Below are positions 40,942 to 50,269 of a stretch of DNA of 64,000 bases, piece by piece. The DNA is taken from NCBI GenBank assembly GCA_000961645.1, contig LADM01000097.1, positions 28,244-92,243 of the forward strand. Reading direction: 5' to 3'. Below the pieces are notes generated by a model. It saw only the letters and a program-made list of their open reading frames with translations. It was not told the origin of the DNA and did not search any database. Within the stretch, counting starts at the first letter, position 1. The number at the start of each line of letters is the position of its first letter. The stretch is from Gammaproteobacteria bacterium BRH_c0. Its GTDB lineage: Bacteria; Pseudomonadota; Gammaproteobacteria; Pseudomonadales; Porticoccaceae. The position numbers were made by a program, and so were the translations under genes.

Positions 40942-42159
40942 CTACCACACCAGGGGGATATTTTTGGGTTGCAGGATGGGGCCGAGTTCGGTGACCAGTG
41001 GTACATCATTCTGGAGGCGAAACTGCGGGATAGCGCTCAGCAACTCCTCGATGGCGATCACGGATTCGCGTCGCGCCAGGGTAACGCCGACGCAGCGGTG
41101 TACGCCAAAACCGAAGGTCAAACTGCGCGGCGGCTGGCGGTCGATAGCCACTGCCATGGGGTTTTCCCAAGCGGCGGGGTCGGTGTTTCCCAGAGTGGTG
41201 GACATGGCCACCTTGTCGCCGGGCATGATGGTGACCCCGGCAATATCGATTTGCTTGACGCAGGTTCTGAAGGTGGTCACGGCCGGGTAGCGGCGATACA
41301 GGGCTTCGACGGCAACGGGGATGAGTGACGGGTTTTCCCGCAGTGCTTGCTGATCCTCCTGATGCTCGGCCAGGTGACGAATCTGCCAGGCAATATTGGT
41401 GGTGACGGTATCCAGGCCGCCAATATAGAGGTTGAATGAGCAGCCCACCAGTTCGTCATCGGTGAGTTTGCGCCCGTCCATTTCGGCGTTCACCAAGTAG
41501 CTCACCAGGTCGTCGCCGGGATGGTTGCGGCGCTCCTCAATGATCTCGCGCAAATAGGCCACCACCTGCTGGGTACCGCGGATAATACCCTCCAGATCCA
41601 TGCTGTGAAGCAGCAAGCCCTCCCATTCCAGGAACTGCTCCATGCGCTCGCGCGGCATGCCCATCAGGTCGAGAAAAACTGCGATGGGAAAGCGCATCGC
41701 GAACTGGCTCATAAATTCGCACTGGCCAGCTTCCTTGAACTGGTCAATATATTCCCGCGCAGTGCGGCGCACCTGGTCTTCCAGTTGCTGCAGGCGCTTG
41801 GGGGTAAACAGCGGGTTCAGCAGGGCGCGGTACTGGAAGTGCTGGGGCGGGTCGATCTCCACCGGGATAACGCGCCAGGATTCACCCACCAGAGTCGGGA
41901 AGGGCGAGAAGGATTCGCTGGAAAAATGTTCGGTGTCGAGGTAAATAGCCTGGATATCATTGAGCCTGCGCGGCACCCAGGCGGGAATATCGATGGGGTA
42001 GGCATTGGTGGCGTAGATGATTTCCGGGCCATTATGGAGTTCTTCCAGCAGGGCAGTAAACGGATTGTCGGTGGTGGTGCGGCCCATGGCGAAGGGGTAG
42101 TTGTCCCGCACCAGATCGGCGGGCACATGGGCGGGACGGTCAAAAGGGGTGGTGTCCAC
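40942..42159 (-). CDS. cytochrome P450, copy B, lacking the ExxR glutamate
   Basis: A 405-residue P450 related to copy A at 21428. Heme loop FGFGVHRCVGVTLAR with Cys356; I-helix GGLDT (247-251). The K-helix ExxR differs: the segment reads V-E-A-L-Y-R, so the position that is Glu in copy A (E-L-M-R) is Ala286 here while Arg289 is kept. ExxR is close to invariant in P450s, the CYP157 family being a known exception. Start is a GTG with GAGG 7 nt upstream. First gene of the P450-SDR-SCP2 operon, divergent from a TetR gene. Confidence 0.9.
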   Translation of the reverse strand: MDTTPFDRPAHVPADLVRDNYPFAMGRTTTDNPFTALLEELHNGPEIIYATNAYPIDIPAWVPRRLNDIQAIYLDTEHFSSESFSPFPTLVGESWRVIPVEIDPPQHFQYRALLNPLFTPKRLQQLEDQVRRTAREYIDQFKEAGQCEFMSQFAMRFPIAVFLDLMGMPRERMEQFLEWEGLLLHSMDLEGIIRGTQQVVAYLREIIEERRNHPGDDLVSYLVNAEMDGRKLTDDELVGCSFNLYIGGLDTVTTNIAWQIRHLAEHQEDQQALRENPSLIPVAVEALYRRYPAVTTFRTCVKQIDIAGVTIMPGDKVAMSTTLGNTDPAAWENPMAVAIDRQPPRSLTFGFGVHRCVGVTLARRESVIAIEELLSAIPQFRLQNDVPLVTELGPILQPKNIPLVW

Positions 42160-42313
42160 GAAATTTCCTCATTTATTGTTCAGGCTTGAAGGGCGGTGCC
42201 TGGTGATTGATTTGCGGGGGCTTTGGCTATATAAGCCAAGATTTGGAGTTGTAAGCCCAATCCTCCGCGCCGCTGCACTGCGTCGGATCGAAACTTAGCA
42301 ATTGGCAGGGATA

Positions 42314-42331
42314 AACGAACGAGGATTCGTT
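42314..42331. promoter_or_regulatory. candidate operator between P450 B and its divergent tetR
   Basis: A perfect inverted repeat AACGAA-CGAGGA-TTCGTT in the divergent intergenic region, 155 nt from the P450 start and 88 nt from the chosen tetR start. Its size suits a TetR dimer. It differs from the 11781/21110 operator, so the two TetR proteins likely have separate sites. Confidence 0.4.
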
Positions 42332-42418
42332 GTAGAGACAATAAAACGCCATACTTTCAGGTCGGGGTACTGCCCTGGCATGCACTCCTTTCAACCGAGC
42401 AAACAGAGCCTATCAATC

Positions 42419-43042
42419 ATGTCGAGCAAGCCCAAAGCGTCCCAGGCGGACAAGGACGGTATGCACAGAATCCTGCTCGCCGCCCGCAACGAATTCTGCC
42501 GGGCGGGGCTTGCCGGTGCGAAACTGGATGTGATTGCGATGGAGGCCAATGTCAGCAAGCAGCTGATACACCACTATTTCCGCACCAAGACGGAACTGTA
42601 CGGGGCGATGGTGAGTGAGACGGCATCATGGCTGATTGCTCAGCTCAATGCCCTCGACTATGAGCAGTGCAAGCCGGATGAGGCTATTGCCCGCTTTATC
42701 GGCGGGCTGTTCGATATCCTCCACGAGCAGCCCTTTATTGCCGGGCTGTTCAATGACCAGAGCCTGTCTGGCGGCCAGCACAGCCGCGAGCAGATTATCC
42801 GCCACCCGGAGCTGATGGCGCGGCTGGATAAGGTGATGAAAAAAGGGCAGGAATCTGGGCATTTCAAGGCGGATATCAACACCAACGATATTCTGGCCGC
42901 TGCACTGATGGTTACCATCGGCTGTTTCACCAGCGGCAAGATTATCTCCACCTTTGTCCCCGTCAGCTTTGAGTCGTATGAGGACATCGCCAGCTGGCGG
43001 GATTTATCCGTGCAATTTGCCCTCACCGCATTGCGGGCCTGA
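42419..43042 (+). CDS. TetR-family transcriptional regulator
   Basis: A 207-residue regulator with an N-terminal helix-turn-helix (LDVIAMEANVSKQLIHHYFRTKTELYGA, about 35-62) and a helical ligand domain. The frame extends upstream to 42302, but the homologous part begins near the ATG at 42419 and the candidate operator would otherwise fall inside the gene. No good Shine-Dalgarno is visible, so the ATG at 42380 remains possible. It is divergent from P450 B and convergent with the SDR-P450 C operon; most likely controls one or both. Confidence 0.8.
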   Translation: MSSKPKASQADKDGMHRILLAARNEFCRAGLAGAKLDVIAMEANVSKQLIHHYFRTKTELYGAMVSETASWLIAQLNALDYEQCKPDEAIARFIGGLFDILHEQPFIAGLFNDQSLSGGQHSREQIIRHPELMARLDKVMKKGQESGHFKADINTNDILAAALMVTIGCFTSGKIISTFVPVSFESYEDIASWRDLSVQFALTALRA

Positions 43043-43070
43043 GCGGTGCTTAGTCTGTACAAATCAAAAG

Positions 43071-43877
43071 CTACTCGCGCACCACATTGTTGGCAATCCA
43101 GTCACCCAGGTCCGCCGTCTGGGGCATGCGCGACAGCAGGCCGCCGTCGCAGCTGATAATCTGGCCGTTGATAAAACGCGCCTCGTCGGAGGCGAGGAAC
43201 GCGGCCAGTGCCGCCACATCATCCGGCTCGCCGAGTTCCTGGGAGGGCGTGTGGCGGTCGAGAATGTCGATCAGCTCAGCGGCTACCTTGCGCACATAGG
43301 GTGTCACTACCAGCCCCGGGGCGATGGCGTTGGCGCGGATGCCCTGTTTGCCGTGGTGGGTGGCGATGCCCTTGGTCATCAGAATCACACCCGCCTTTGA
43401 TACCCCGTAGGCAAGGTGGGTGATATCGCTCTGGATGCCGGCATCCGATGTCATGTTGATCACCGAGCCGCCGCCCACGTCAATCATGCGCGGAACGGCA
43501 AACTTGGCCATGGCGAAATAGCCCCGCAGGTTGATGGCCATGGTTCGGTCCCACACCTCGAAGGAGGTATCCACCACGCTGCCGTCGTCGGGCATGCCAT
43601 CCGTCAGCCAGGCATGGTTGTTGTGGAGGATATCGACGCGGCCAAAGGCCGACATGGTCCTGTCGACTGTCTCGCGGCAGGAATGCTCATCGGCGGCGTC
43701 GAGGTGCACAGCGAGGGCAGCGGGGCCGATGGCCTCAGCCACTTCCGTGGCGCGGGTCAGGGACAGGTCGGCAACCACCACTTTGGCGCCTTCACTGACA
43801 AAACGCCGCGCCGTAGCGCCGCCAATACCGCCACCGCCGCCAGTAATAATGGCGACTTTTCCTTCCAGTTTTTTCAT
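43071..43877 (-). CDS. short-chain dehydrogenase/reductase
   Basis: A 268-residue SDR: TGGGGGIG coenzyme motif, catalytic Ser in NMTSDAG, YGVSK (YxxxK) and APG motif. The usual NNAG is N-N-H-A. Its closest relative in the window seems to be the SDR at 34446, both ending with a similar H-P/M-P-x-T-A-D tail. It lies 37 nt after the P450 C gene in the same operon and should act on that enzyme's product. Confidence 0.9.
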   Translation of the reverse strand: MKKLEGKVAIITGGGGGIGGATARRFVSEGAKVVVADLSLTRATEVAEAIGPAALAVHLDAADEHSCRETVDRTMSAFGRVDILHNNHAWLTDGMPDDGSVVDTSFEVWDRTMAINLRGYFAMAKFAVPRMIDVGGGSVINMTSDAGIQSDITHLAYGVSKAGVILMTKGIATHHGKQGIRANAIAPGLVVTPYVRKVAAELIDILDRHTPSQELGEPDDVAALAAFLASDEARFINGQIISCDGGLLSRMPQTADLGDWIANNVVRE

Positions 43878-43914
43878 CCTGTTGTTCTCCGGATCAGTAT
43901 CAGGTTGTATTTGT

Positions 43915-45150
43915 TCATTGCACCTGTAGGTCGAGTTTTTCCAGCCCCCGCACCGACTGGCGGTTGCGAAACACCGGCTCGCCCACCAGTTCGATCTGGC
44001 GGGTTTTGCCGATCAAGGCCCTGAACAGTTCGTAAATTTCGAATTTGGCCAGCCAGCGGCCAAGGCAGGCATGCACCCCGTGGGACAGACCCAGATGCCT
44101 GATCTGGGTGCGGCCCAGATCGAGGCGGTCAGGGTGGTCGTACATGGCCGGATCGCGGTTGGCGGCGCCGAGCATCACCCCGATCAGTTCGCCCTTGCAA
44201 ATAATGGTGCCGTCAACAGGGATATCGTCAGTGGCGACGCGAATGGTCATGGGAATGGTCGCCGTCATGCGCAACAATTCGTCGGCGATATTCTCCAGCC
44301 GTTGCGGATCGGCGCGGGCCAGTGCGATTTCCTCCGGGTGCTCGAGCAATATGCCCATGCCGGTGGTCATGGTCAGCGCGGTGCTGTCGAAGCCGCCGCT
44401 GAACAGTGCTTCCGCAGCAATGGCCACCTCCTCGATGCTGAAGGCGGGGTCAGCCAACAGATTGGCAAAAATATCCCTGTCGGGATCTTCGTTGACAATG
44501 CGTCGGTACTCGTCGAGCCAGAAATGCTTGAACTGCAGGGATGCATCGTCGGCGGCTTGCAGGTCTTCCGGCGACACGTCCAGTTCAAAAGCCAGTTGCA
44601 TGGTGTTCACCAGCTCGCGGGTATTGGGCAATTTGGCGGCATCAAAATTAAACAACCGGTTGAGGGTGTGCTCCGCCAGCGGATAGGCCAGCTGGTCCGG
44701 GAAGCTGCCACCACCGGCGGCGATAAAGTTGTCCACCAGTTTCTCCGCCTCGGCGCGAATCCCGGGCCTGAAGGCCTCGATTCTTTTCGGTGTCCAGAAC
44801 GGATTGAGTGGCAGGCGGATTTTTTTATGGATATCGCCGTCGACAAAGGCAATGTAATCCAGCAGTTTTGATATGGACGGGTGCTGTTGCCAGTCGGGGT
44901 GAATGGCGTCCATGCGTTTGGACAGATGGAGTTGCGCCGCCGGGGAGCGCAGGATTGCTTCGTTCTCCCGGAAGCCGGAGGCAAACCACATCAGCTTGTC
45001 GTGGGAATAATAGAGGGGCGATTGCGCCCGCAGACGGCGGCAGGATTCCCACGGGCCCTTGCGTTCCTGCGCTGATAACAGGAATTCGGTAATCGCCTGC
45101 TCGGCAAGCGGGTTTCTCTCGCGATCAATGCTGCGTGCGCTGGATTGCAT
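43915..45150 (-). CDS. cytochrome P450, copy C
   Basis: A 411-residue P450 clearly distinct from copies A and B. Heme loop LSHGVHACLGRWLAK with Cys362, where the usual leading Phe is Leu; I-helix SGGFDST (251-257); K-helix ExxR intact as E-L-L-R (291-294). It probably catalyses another oxidation of the same hydrophobic substrate. Operon with the SDR downstream; divergent from the EthD gene. No ferredoxin or ferredoxin reductase is encoded nearby, so redox partners come from elsewhere. Confidence 0.92.
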   Translation of the reverse strand: MQSSARSIDRERNPLAEQAITEFLLSAQERKGPWESCRRLRAQSPLYYSHDKLMWFASGFRENEAILRSPAAQLHLSKRMDAIHPDWQQHPSISKLLDYIAFVDGDIHKKIRLPLNPFWTPKRIEAFRPGIRAEAEKLVDNFIAAGGGSFPDQLAYPLAEHTLNRLFNFDAAKLPNTRELVNTMQLAFELDVSPEDLQAADDASLQFKHFWLDEYRRIVNEDPDRDIFANLLADPAFSIEEVAIAAEALFSGGFDSTALTMTTGMGILLEHPEEIALARADPQRLENIADELLRMTATIPMTIRVATDDIPVDGTIICKGELIGVMLGAANRDPAMYDHPDRLDLGRTQIRHLGLSHGVHACLGRWLAKFEIYELFRALIGKTRQIELVGEPVFRNRQSVRGLEKLDLQVQ

Positions 45151-45164
45151 GGTGAATCTCCGAA

Positions 45165-45174
45165 CCCGTACGGG
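45165..45174. promoter_or_regulatory. 10-bp palindrome just upstream of P450 C
   Basis: CCCGTACGGG is a perfect palindrome 15 nt upstream of the P450 C start, next to its GGAG ribosome site. It shares the CCGTAC half with the TetR-type operator at 11781/21110 but is not the same site. Role uncertain. Confidence 0.25.
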
Positions 45175-45374
45175 AATGGATGGCCTGCTACATTATTGTT
45201 ATACGCTGAGCCAAAACTGGTTCAGGTAAAAAGTTACTTTATTGTACATTTTGCCTCAGCGAGAATAACCGTATTATAGTGTCACTGCAAAAGCTATCGG
45301 CAAGCAGAAATTCAAACGATTTGTCGATAAACACTAAGACACCGTTACAACATCATAATCACAAGGGTGTAATC

Positions 45375-46085
45375 ATGGGAAAAATATTGACGCTGTTCAA
45401 AAAACAGGCCGCAGTCGATGACAGGACGCTACGCGATTATCTGGCCAAAGACTACACAGCCGCTGTGCTCGCAATCCCCGCAGCGGGGGCAGCGATAACA
45501 CGCATTGTGCACAATCACGCCGTTGCCCTGAAAATCCGCGAGGATGCCGAATTCCCCATGCCCGACTGGGCCGCTGTTGCCGAAACCTGGTTTGACAGCA
45601 GCGAAGCAGTGCAGGCCTTCCTCAGCCACACATCGCAACAGCAGTGGCACAACCGCCACAGCGGAATGTTCAACACGGTGGTTCACTTGCCATGCCGTGA
45701 GCTGGAAATCTGGAATAACGGTGTGGAGCGACCATCGATCAAGATGATGGCGTTTTTCCACCCATCGGCCGCCATGACCCGCGAGCAGAGCCAGGATTAC
45801 TGGACCAACCGCCATGTGGACGTGGGCGCACGGCTGTCCGATCCGCAGCGTTTCGCGCCGCGCTATGTGCAGAATCATGTGCTGGCGGATTATCACACCG
45901 CGGACAGCCGTCACGATTTTGCCGGTTGCCCGGAGTTGTGGTTTTACTCGCCCGAGTCGGCGGTGGCCTTGTTCACCGAACCGGGTGATGAAAATCTGGC
46001 CAAACTGAATGAAGACGAGGCCATTTTTTCCGACCGCAGCAGCACTGTGATGATGGTCACCGATGAAGTGCCTGTGTATCCCTGA
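45375..46085 (+). CDS. EthD domain protein
   Basis: A 236-residue protein with a clear EthD-type (dimeric alpha/beta-barrel) half in the C-terminal part: MMAFFHPSAAMTREQSQDYWTNRH and a following GCPELWFYS strand; the N-terminal half (ILTLFKKQAAVDDRTLRDYLAKDYTAAV) looks like a second, diverged copy of the same fold. EthD proteins accompany P450 systems for ether or cyclic-compound breakdown and are also found as dehydratase-like enzymes. AAGGG lies 10 nt before ATG 45375; the frame is open upstream but without family similarity. Divergent from P450 C. Confidence 0.8.
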   Translation: MGKILTLFKKQAAVDDRTLRDYLAKDYTAAVLAIPAAGAAITRIVHNHAVALKIREDAEFPMPDWAAVAETWFDSSEAVQAFLSHTSQQQWHNRHSGMFNTVVHLPCRELEIWNNGVERPSIKMMAFFHPSAAMTREQSQDYWTNRHVDVGARLSDPQRFAPRYVQNHVLADYHTADSRHDFAGCPELWFYSPESAVALFTEPGDENLAKLNEDEAIFSDRSSTVMMVTDEVPVYP

Positions 46086-46242
46086 GCCGTGTTGGAACTG
46101 ATCAGAATAAACAGTCGGATCTGGCCTGCTGTCCAGGGTGAGCACCCGGCAGAATGCATTTCCCGGTCATACTGATAACTGGGCATGCAAATATAGAGAG
46201 ACGACCTACACTCATTCATTAAGCCAATCCCAGGGGCCAGCA

Positions 46243-47790
46243 ATGAATAACGATACGACAGACAAGAATCAGATTGACAGTAGCTCAGACCATTCCAGCG
46301 TCCATGAGACAGATCTTGAGAGACGAGCCTTTATCAAAAATACTGCTGCAGTTGGTGCCGTCTCGTTGGCTCTTGGCCCCCTTGCCGGCCCGGGTACAGT
46401 TGCAGCCATGAATACAGGCAGCGAACTGACATGGATGCCTGCCTGGCAGATCAGGGATTTGATCGCAAAAAAGGAAATATCGGCCCTTGAAGTAACCCAA
46501 CATTTTCTGGCCAGGATCGAAGAGTACGAACCCAAAATACATGCCTTCAGGGCAGTGGATTTCAAGGGTGCAGTCGAATCTGCAAAGCGTGCTGATCTGG
46601 CAGTAAAACGCGGAGATTCCCTGGGCCCGTTACATGGCGTTCCCGTCTCGGTAAAGGATGGTAATGCCGTCAAAGGCTTGCCGCTTATTCAGTTTACCAG
46701 TGCAACCACTGCGGATGACCCGATCCCCACCGAATACGACGCGATACCGGTTGAACGGTTGCGCAATGCGGGGGCAATTGTCTTTGGGGTGAATATCATG
46801 CCTGGCCAGGGAATTGGGCCCGGTATGCCTGACCTGGAATCACATCCCAGAAATCCCTGGGATTTAAAACGCGCGCCGGGTTCTTCGAGTGCCGGCTGTG
46901 GGGCCGCCACTGCCGCTGCGCTTGTTCCCTTTACCCTGGGTGGCGATGGCGGTGGATCAACCCGCCTGCCCTCTGCATTGAGCGGAGTTTTTGGCCTACA
47001 CACAACACCGGGAAGACTCGCTGGGGTGGATTACGGCGGTCCTGCCCTTGCCTTGCTTGATGGCAGTCGCGGACCAATGACCCGTGATGTTCGCGACGCA
47101 GCCATTGCCATGCAGGTATTAGCGGGAGCCGATGGGCGCGATCCGCTGTCGACACTTTTTGGACCCGTGCCGGACTATCTTGATGGTCTGGAGCGCGGGG
47201 TGGATGGAATGCGCTTTGCCTGGAGTGATGATTTGGGCTTTACCTCAGATTCTGTCCACTCCCTGCCCGGTAGCCCGAAAATAATAGCTGAGATTCGCGA
47301 AGCGGCTAAAGGTTTTGGCAAGATTGGCGCCAGGATTGAAACTACCAATGAGAAGTGGGAGTCCTTCTGGCCTCCAGCGCTGATTAGCCGCCAGGGGTTT
47401 GGCGGTCTGGGAGCTTCCAACCAGCCCATTACACCTGATCAGTTGCGAGCCTCGCTGGACGTTCGCATGCGCAACTGGAACAAGTTTGACAAGTTGCTTG
47501 ACGAGTATGACCTGTTACTGACGCCCACCGCGACATTTACAGCATTTACTGTTGAAGAGTGGCACGAGTTGTGTCATTCACATGAGATGTGGTGGCCGAT
47601 TTATACCTCTCATACTTTCATGTTCAACTGGCTTGGCATGCCAGCCGCGTCGGTTCCCTGTGGATTTGTTGATGGCCTGCCGATTGGGCTGCAGATTGTT
47701 GGTCGCCCCCACAGCGAGCCACAAATACTTCGCGCTGCCATGGCCTTTATGAAAGCATATCCTCTTAACAGACGCCCCGATATTGTGTGA
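46243..47790 (+). CDS. Tat-exported amidase signature family protein
   Basis: A 515-residue amidase. The catalytic triad can be read: Lys138 in VPVSVKD, cis-Ser near 215 in PGSSSAG, and nucleophile Ser239 in GGDGGGSTRLPS. The N-terminus has a twin-arginine motif (ERRAFIK, about 26-32) followed by a hydrophobic stretch, so it is likely exported or membrane-tethered folded. The ATG at 46243 has AGGGG 7 nt upstream; an open frame continues upstream without features. It hydrolyses an amide or ester in the periplasm. It follows the EthD gene by about 160 nt. Confidence 0.88.
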   Translation: MNNDTTDKNQIDSSSDHSSVHETDLERRAFIKNTAAVGAVSLALGPLAGPGTVAAMNTGSELTWMPAWQIRDLIAKKEISALEVTQHFLARIEEYEPKIHAFRAVDFKGAVESAKRADLAVKRGDSLGPLHGVPVSVKDGNAVKGLPLIQFTSATTADDPIPTEYDAIPVERLRNAGAIVFGVNIMPGQGIGPGMPDLESHPRNPWDLKRAPGSSSAGCGAATAAALVPFTLGGDGGGSTRLPSALSGVFGLHTTPGRLAGVDYGGPALALLDGSRGPMTRDVRDAAIAMQVLAGADGRDPLSTLFGPVPDYLDGLERGVDGMRFAWSDDLGFTSDSVHSLPGSPKIIAEIREAAKGFGKIGARIETTNEKWESFWPPALISRQGFGGLGASNQPITPDQLRASLDVRMRNWNKFDKLLDEYDLLLTPTATFTAFTVEEWHELCHSHEMWWPIYTSHTFMFNWLGMPAASVPCGFVDGLPIGLQIVGRPHSEPQILRAAMAFMKAYPLNRRPDIV

Positions 47791-48578
47791 ATGCTATAGC
47801 AAATCGGTGTGAATAGGGGGAGGTGATTCAAGAAGTGCATCTGTGAATGCAGGTCTGTGGTTTGTCTTCAGTGTGGTCACTCATCTGCAGAAACTAATGT
47901 GTATTGCTGCCGTGATTGGAGCAAGTCGCTCTCTGTAGAGAGTTGATTGTCCGTATAAGCGATATCGGGCTGCACTGGGTGTCACGGGCGCATCCTGTCG
48001 CTCATAGGGGGTGGCGTTAAGCCGCCGCCTGTTGCAGGTACATCTCTATGGTCCCATCTGCTATTTCTAGTAGGCTCTAACCGGGCTTGAGGGCCATATA
48101 CACATCAGTCATAGCCATTTGCCTTTGATCGCCATAGTCTCAGGGATGCACTGCTCCGCAGGCCTTGCCTGATAATGGAGGCGATGGTGGCATCGTCTGA
48201 AATCCTTGATAAAGACTGAGCCATCGCGAGGCCAGTCATAAATGACTTAGTGGCTTGGTACAGGTGCGGACTACGGGAAACCCTTCTTTCTGATGCGGTT
48301 CGACTGGTTCTCGGACATGCTTCGTGTTGCCCTTGGCAATAGACAGTAGCGCTGTTGTTAGAGATGGATTCTCTTAGTCAGCCGGTATATCAGGTGGTGA
48401 GGAAAATGATCCATAGAGGCTGAGCTGGTGAGTGAAGCCGATAGCGGAAAACTATAATAGGGCGGGGACTGGGGGAAAAGGTACTCCGCAATCGTCTAGG
48501 ATTAAGGAGAACTATCAATCCGAACTGTATGCGGGCCTATGCCGCAGGGGGTTGACAGCAGCACCTTGCCATAACCAG
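47791..48578. other. long intergenic stretch with no supported gene
   Basis: About 790 nt between the amidase and the second ECF sigma gene. No frame with a credible start, ribosome site or family resemblance is seen on either strand. A minus-strand open stretch near 48110-48280 has a faint SDR-like Y-x-x-x-K-S-F piece but is too degenerate to call. Probably decayed sequence plus the promoter of the sigma gene. An open extension of the sigma frame from 48432 also falls here. Confidence 0.4.
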
Positions 48579-49160
48579 ATGAGCGCTATGACGATAAAAC
48601 GGGATATCAATAATACCTTTGTGGCAATCCGTGGATTTATGATCCGCGCTGTTTCACGCATTGCGCCCCCCAGGGATGTGGAAGACATAGTCCAGGAAGC
48701 CTATGTCAGGGTTTGTCAGGCCGAAAAAAAGGAGGACATCAAGTACCCCAGAGCTTACCTGCTGAAGACTGCCCGCAACCTGGCGCTGGATTACGTCAAA
48801 AGTGCAGAGTTTCGCTACGCCGAATCAGTTGATGATGCAGAACTGGAGGACCTGCTGGGGGCTGAATATGATCAGGATACCACCTATGCCCAGGTCGCAG
48901 CACAGGAGGAGTTTGCGCAGTTCTGTGAGGCGGTGCGGTATCTGCCTGATCAGTGTCGGCGGGCGTTTGTATTGAAAAAAGTATATGGCTACAGTCAGGC
49001 CGAGATTGCCCACTTCATGGGCATTTCAGAAAAAACAGTAGAAAAGCACATCGCCCATGGCATGAAGCGATGTACGTACTTTCTCTCACATGCATCAAGT
49101 CTGGCCGAGGGGAAGCTGGCCAGGGGTGGGGCGGGATATGATCGGGATATCAAGTCATGA
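48579..49160 (+). CDS. ECF-family RNA polymerase sigma factor (FecI-like), locus 2
   Basis: A 193-residue ECF sigma factor: region 2 as RDVEDIVQEAYVRV...YLLKTARNLALD and region 4 as LPDQCRRAFVLKKVYGYSQAEIAHFMGISEKTVEKHI. It is a paralogue of the sigma factor at 5365. The ATG at 48579 or 48588 gives the typical N-terminus; an ATG at 48432 is in frame but its extension has no family similarity. The stop overlaps the FecR start by 4 nt. Predicted to transcribe the receptor at 50270 when the ligand is present. Confidence 0.9.
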   Translation: MSAMTIKRDINNTFVAIRGFMIRAVSRIAPPRDVEDIVQEAYVRVCQAEKKEDIKYPRAYLLKTARNLALDYVKSAEFRYAESVDDAELEDLLGAEYDQDTTYAQVAAQEEFAQFCEAVRYLPDQCRRAFVLKKVYGYSQAEIAHFMGISEKTVEKHIAHGMKRCTYFLSHASSLAEGKLARGGAGYDRDIKS

Positions 49161-50227
49161 GCAAGATTTACGAGTTACCCAATGTGGAGAGGATCAGCGA
49201 CGAGGCCAGTCTGTGGTTGTCACGACTGGATCGGGGGCTTTCAGCGCGGGAGGAGAAAGAATTTCAGCGCTGGATGGTTCGTGACAAGCGGCATCGCGAC
49301 ACCCTGTTCCATATGGCGACATACTGGGACAAGATGGATTCCCTGTCGCGGCTATCCGATCTGTTTCCGCCTGCAGCACCGAAAAGTCGGTTCACCCTTG
49401 CCCATGCGGCGGGCCTGGCCGTGCTGGCTGCGGGATTTATCCTGAGTTGGGTCCTGCTGCAGGCACCTGCCGGAAGCTCTTCGCAGCAGGTTGCGTCCGC
49501 TGCTGGCAGTTACGAAACCGCCATTGGAAAAAGTGCTCTGGTGGAACTGCCGGATAGCAGTAAAGCCATGCTCAATACCGGCACCCTGATACGCACACGT
49601 TACAGTGACACCCGCCGCTATATCGTTCTTGAAAGGGGGGAGGCACATTTTACCGTCGCAAAGGATGCCGACAGACCATTCATCGTCCATGCGGGCGGCA
49701 AGGTCATTCAGGCCGTTGGTACCGCATTTAACGTCAAGCTGCAGAGCGATAACCAAGTGGCACTGGTGGTGACTGAAGGCCGTGTCGCCATCGGGGATAA
49801 TCCCAATCCCTTTGCTGCAGATGAAAATATGGAAGCAGTGCCAATTCTGTTGTCAGAAAATGCCGCCACTGTCTCCCAGGGCGAGGCCGCCACTTTGGAT
49901 GTGGGCGCAATTCACATTGAAAAAATGGCGCCGGAAAAAATCGTCACCAATCTTTCCTGGCAGGATGGCAATATCGTCTTTGAGGGCGAAACACTCGAAG
50001 AGGCCATTGATGAAATAAGTCGCTACACCACGGTGGAGTTTGAAATCATCGACGACAGAATACGCGGCGTCAGGGTTGCGGGTGTTTTCAAGTCCGGCGA
50101 CATCAATGGCCTGCTAATGACCCTGTATGAAAATTTTGATATCGCGTCATTGCGCGTAGGAGAAGGCCGTATCCAGCTGGCGCTTAGTGCGGAGGGTGAC
50201 GCAAATCCCGTTAAACCCAAAATGTGA
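49157..50227 (+). CDS. FecR-family anti-sigma/signal-transducing membrane protein, locus 2
   Basis: A 356-residue FecR homologue: N-terminal DUF4880-like domain (S-L-W-L-S-R-L-D...FQRWMVRDKRHRDTLF), one transmembrane helix about residues 80-102, FecR domain (SYETAIGKSALVELPDSSKAMLNT...ERGEAHFTVAKD) and a C-terminal DUF4974-like segment (NIVFEGETLEEAIDEISRY). It spans the inner membrane and couples the STN domain of the next gene's receptor to the sigma factor. Confidence 0.9.
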   Translation: MSKIYELPNVERISDEASLWLSRLDRGLSAREEKEFQRWMVRDKRHRDTLFHMATYWDKMDSLSRLSDLFPPAAPKSRFTLAHAAGLAVLAAGFILSWVLLQAPAGSSSQQVASAAGSYETAIGKSALVELPDSSKAMLNTGTLIRTRYSDTRRYIVLERGEAHFTVAKDADRPFIVHAGGKVIQAVGTAFNVKLQSDNQVALVVTEGRVAIGDNPNPFAADENMEAVPILLSENAATVSQGEAATLDVGAIHIEKMAPEKIVTNLSWQDGNIVFEGETLEEAIDEISRYTTVEFEIIDDRIRGVRVAGVFKSGDINGLLMTLYENFDIASLRVGEGRIQLALSAEGDANPVKPKM

Positions 50228-50269
50228 TACCGATAAAAATAACAGGCTATTAAAAGGCTATAAGAAAAT

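Noticed and set aside
48110..48280. Minus-strand stretch with a YQATKSF-like SDR echo
   Set aside because: Too short and isolated; no glycine motif or continuing homology in any frame.
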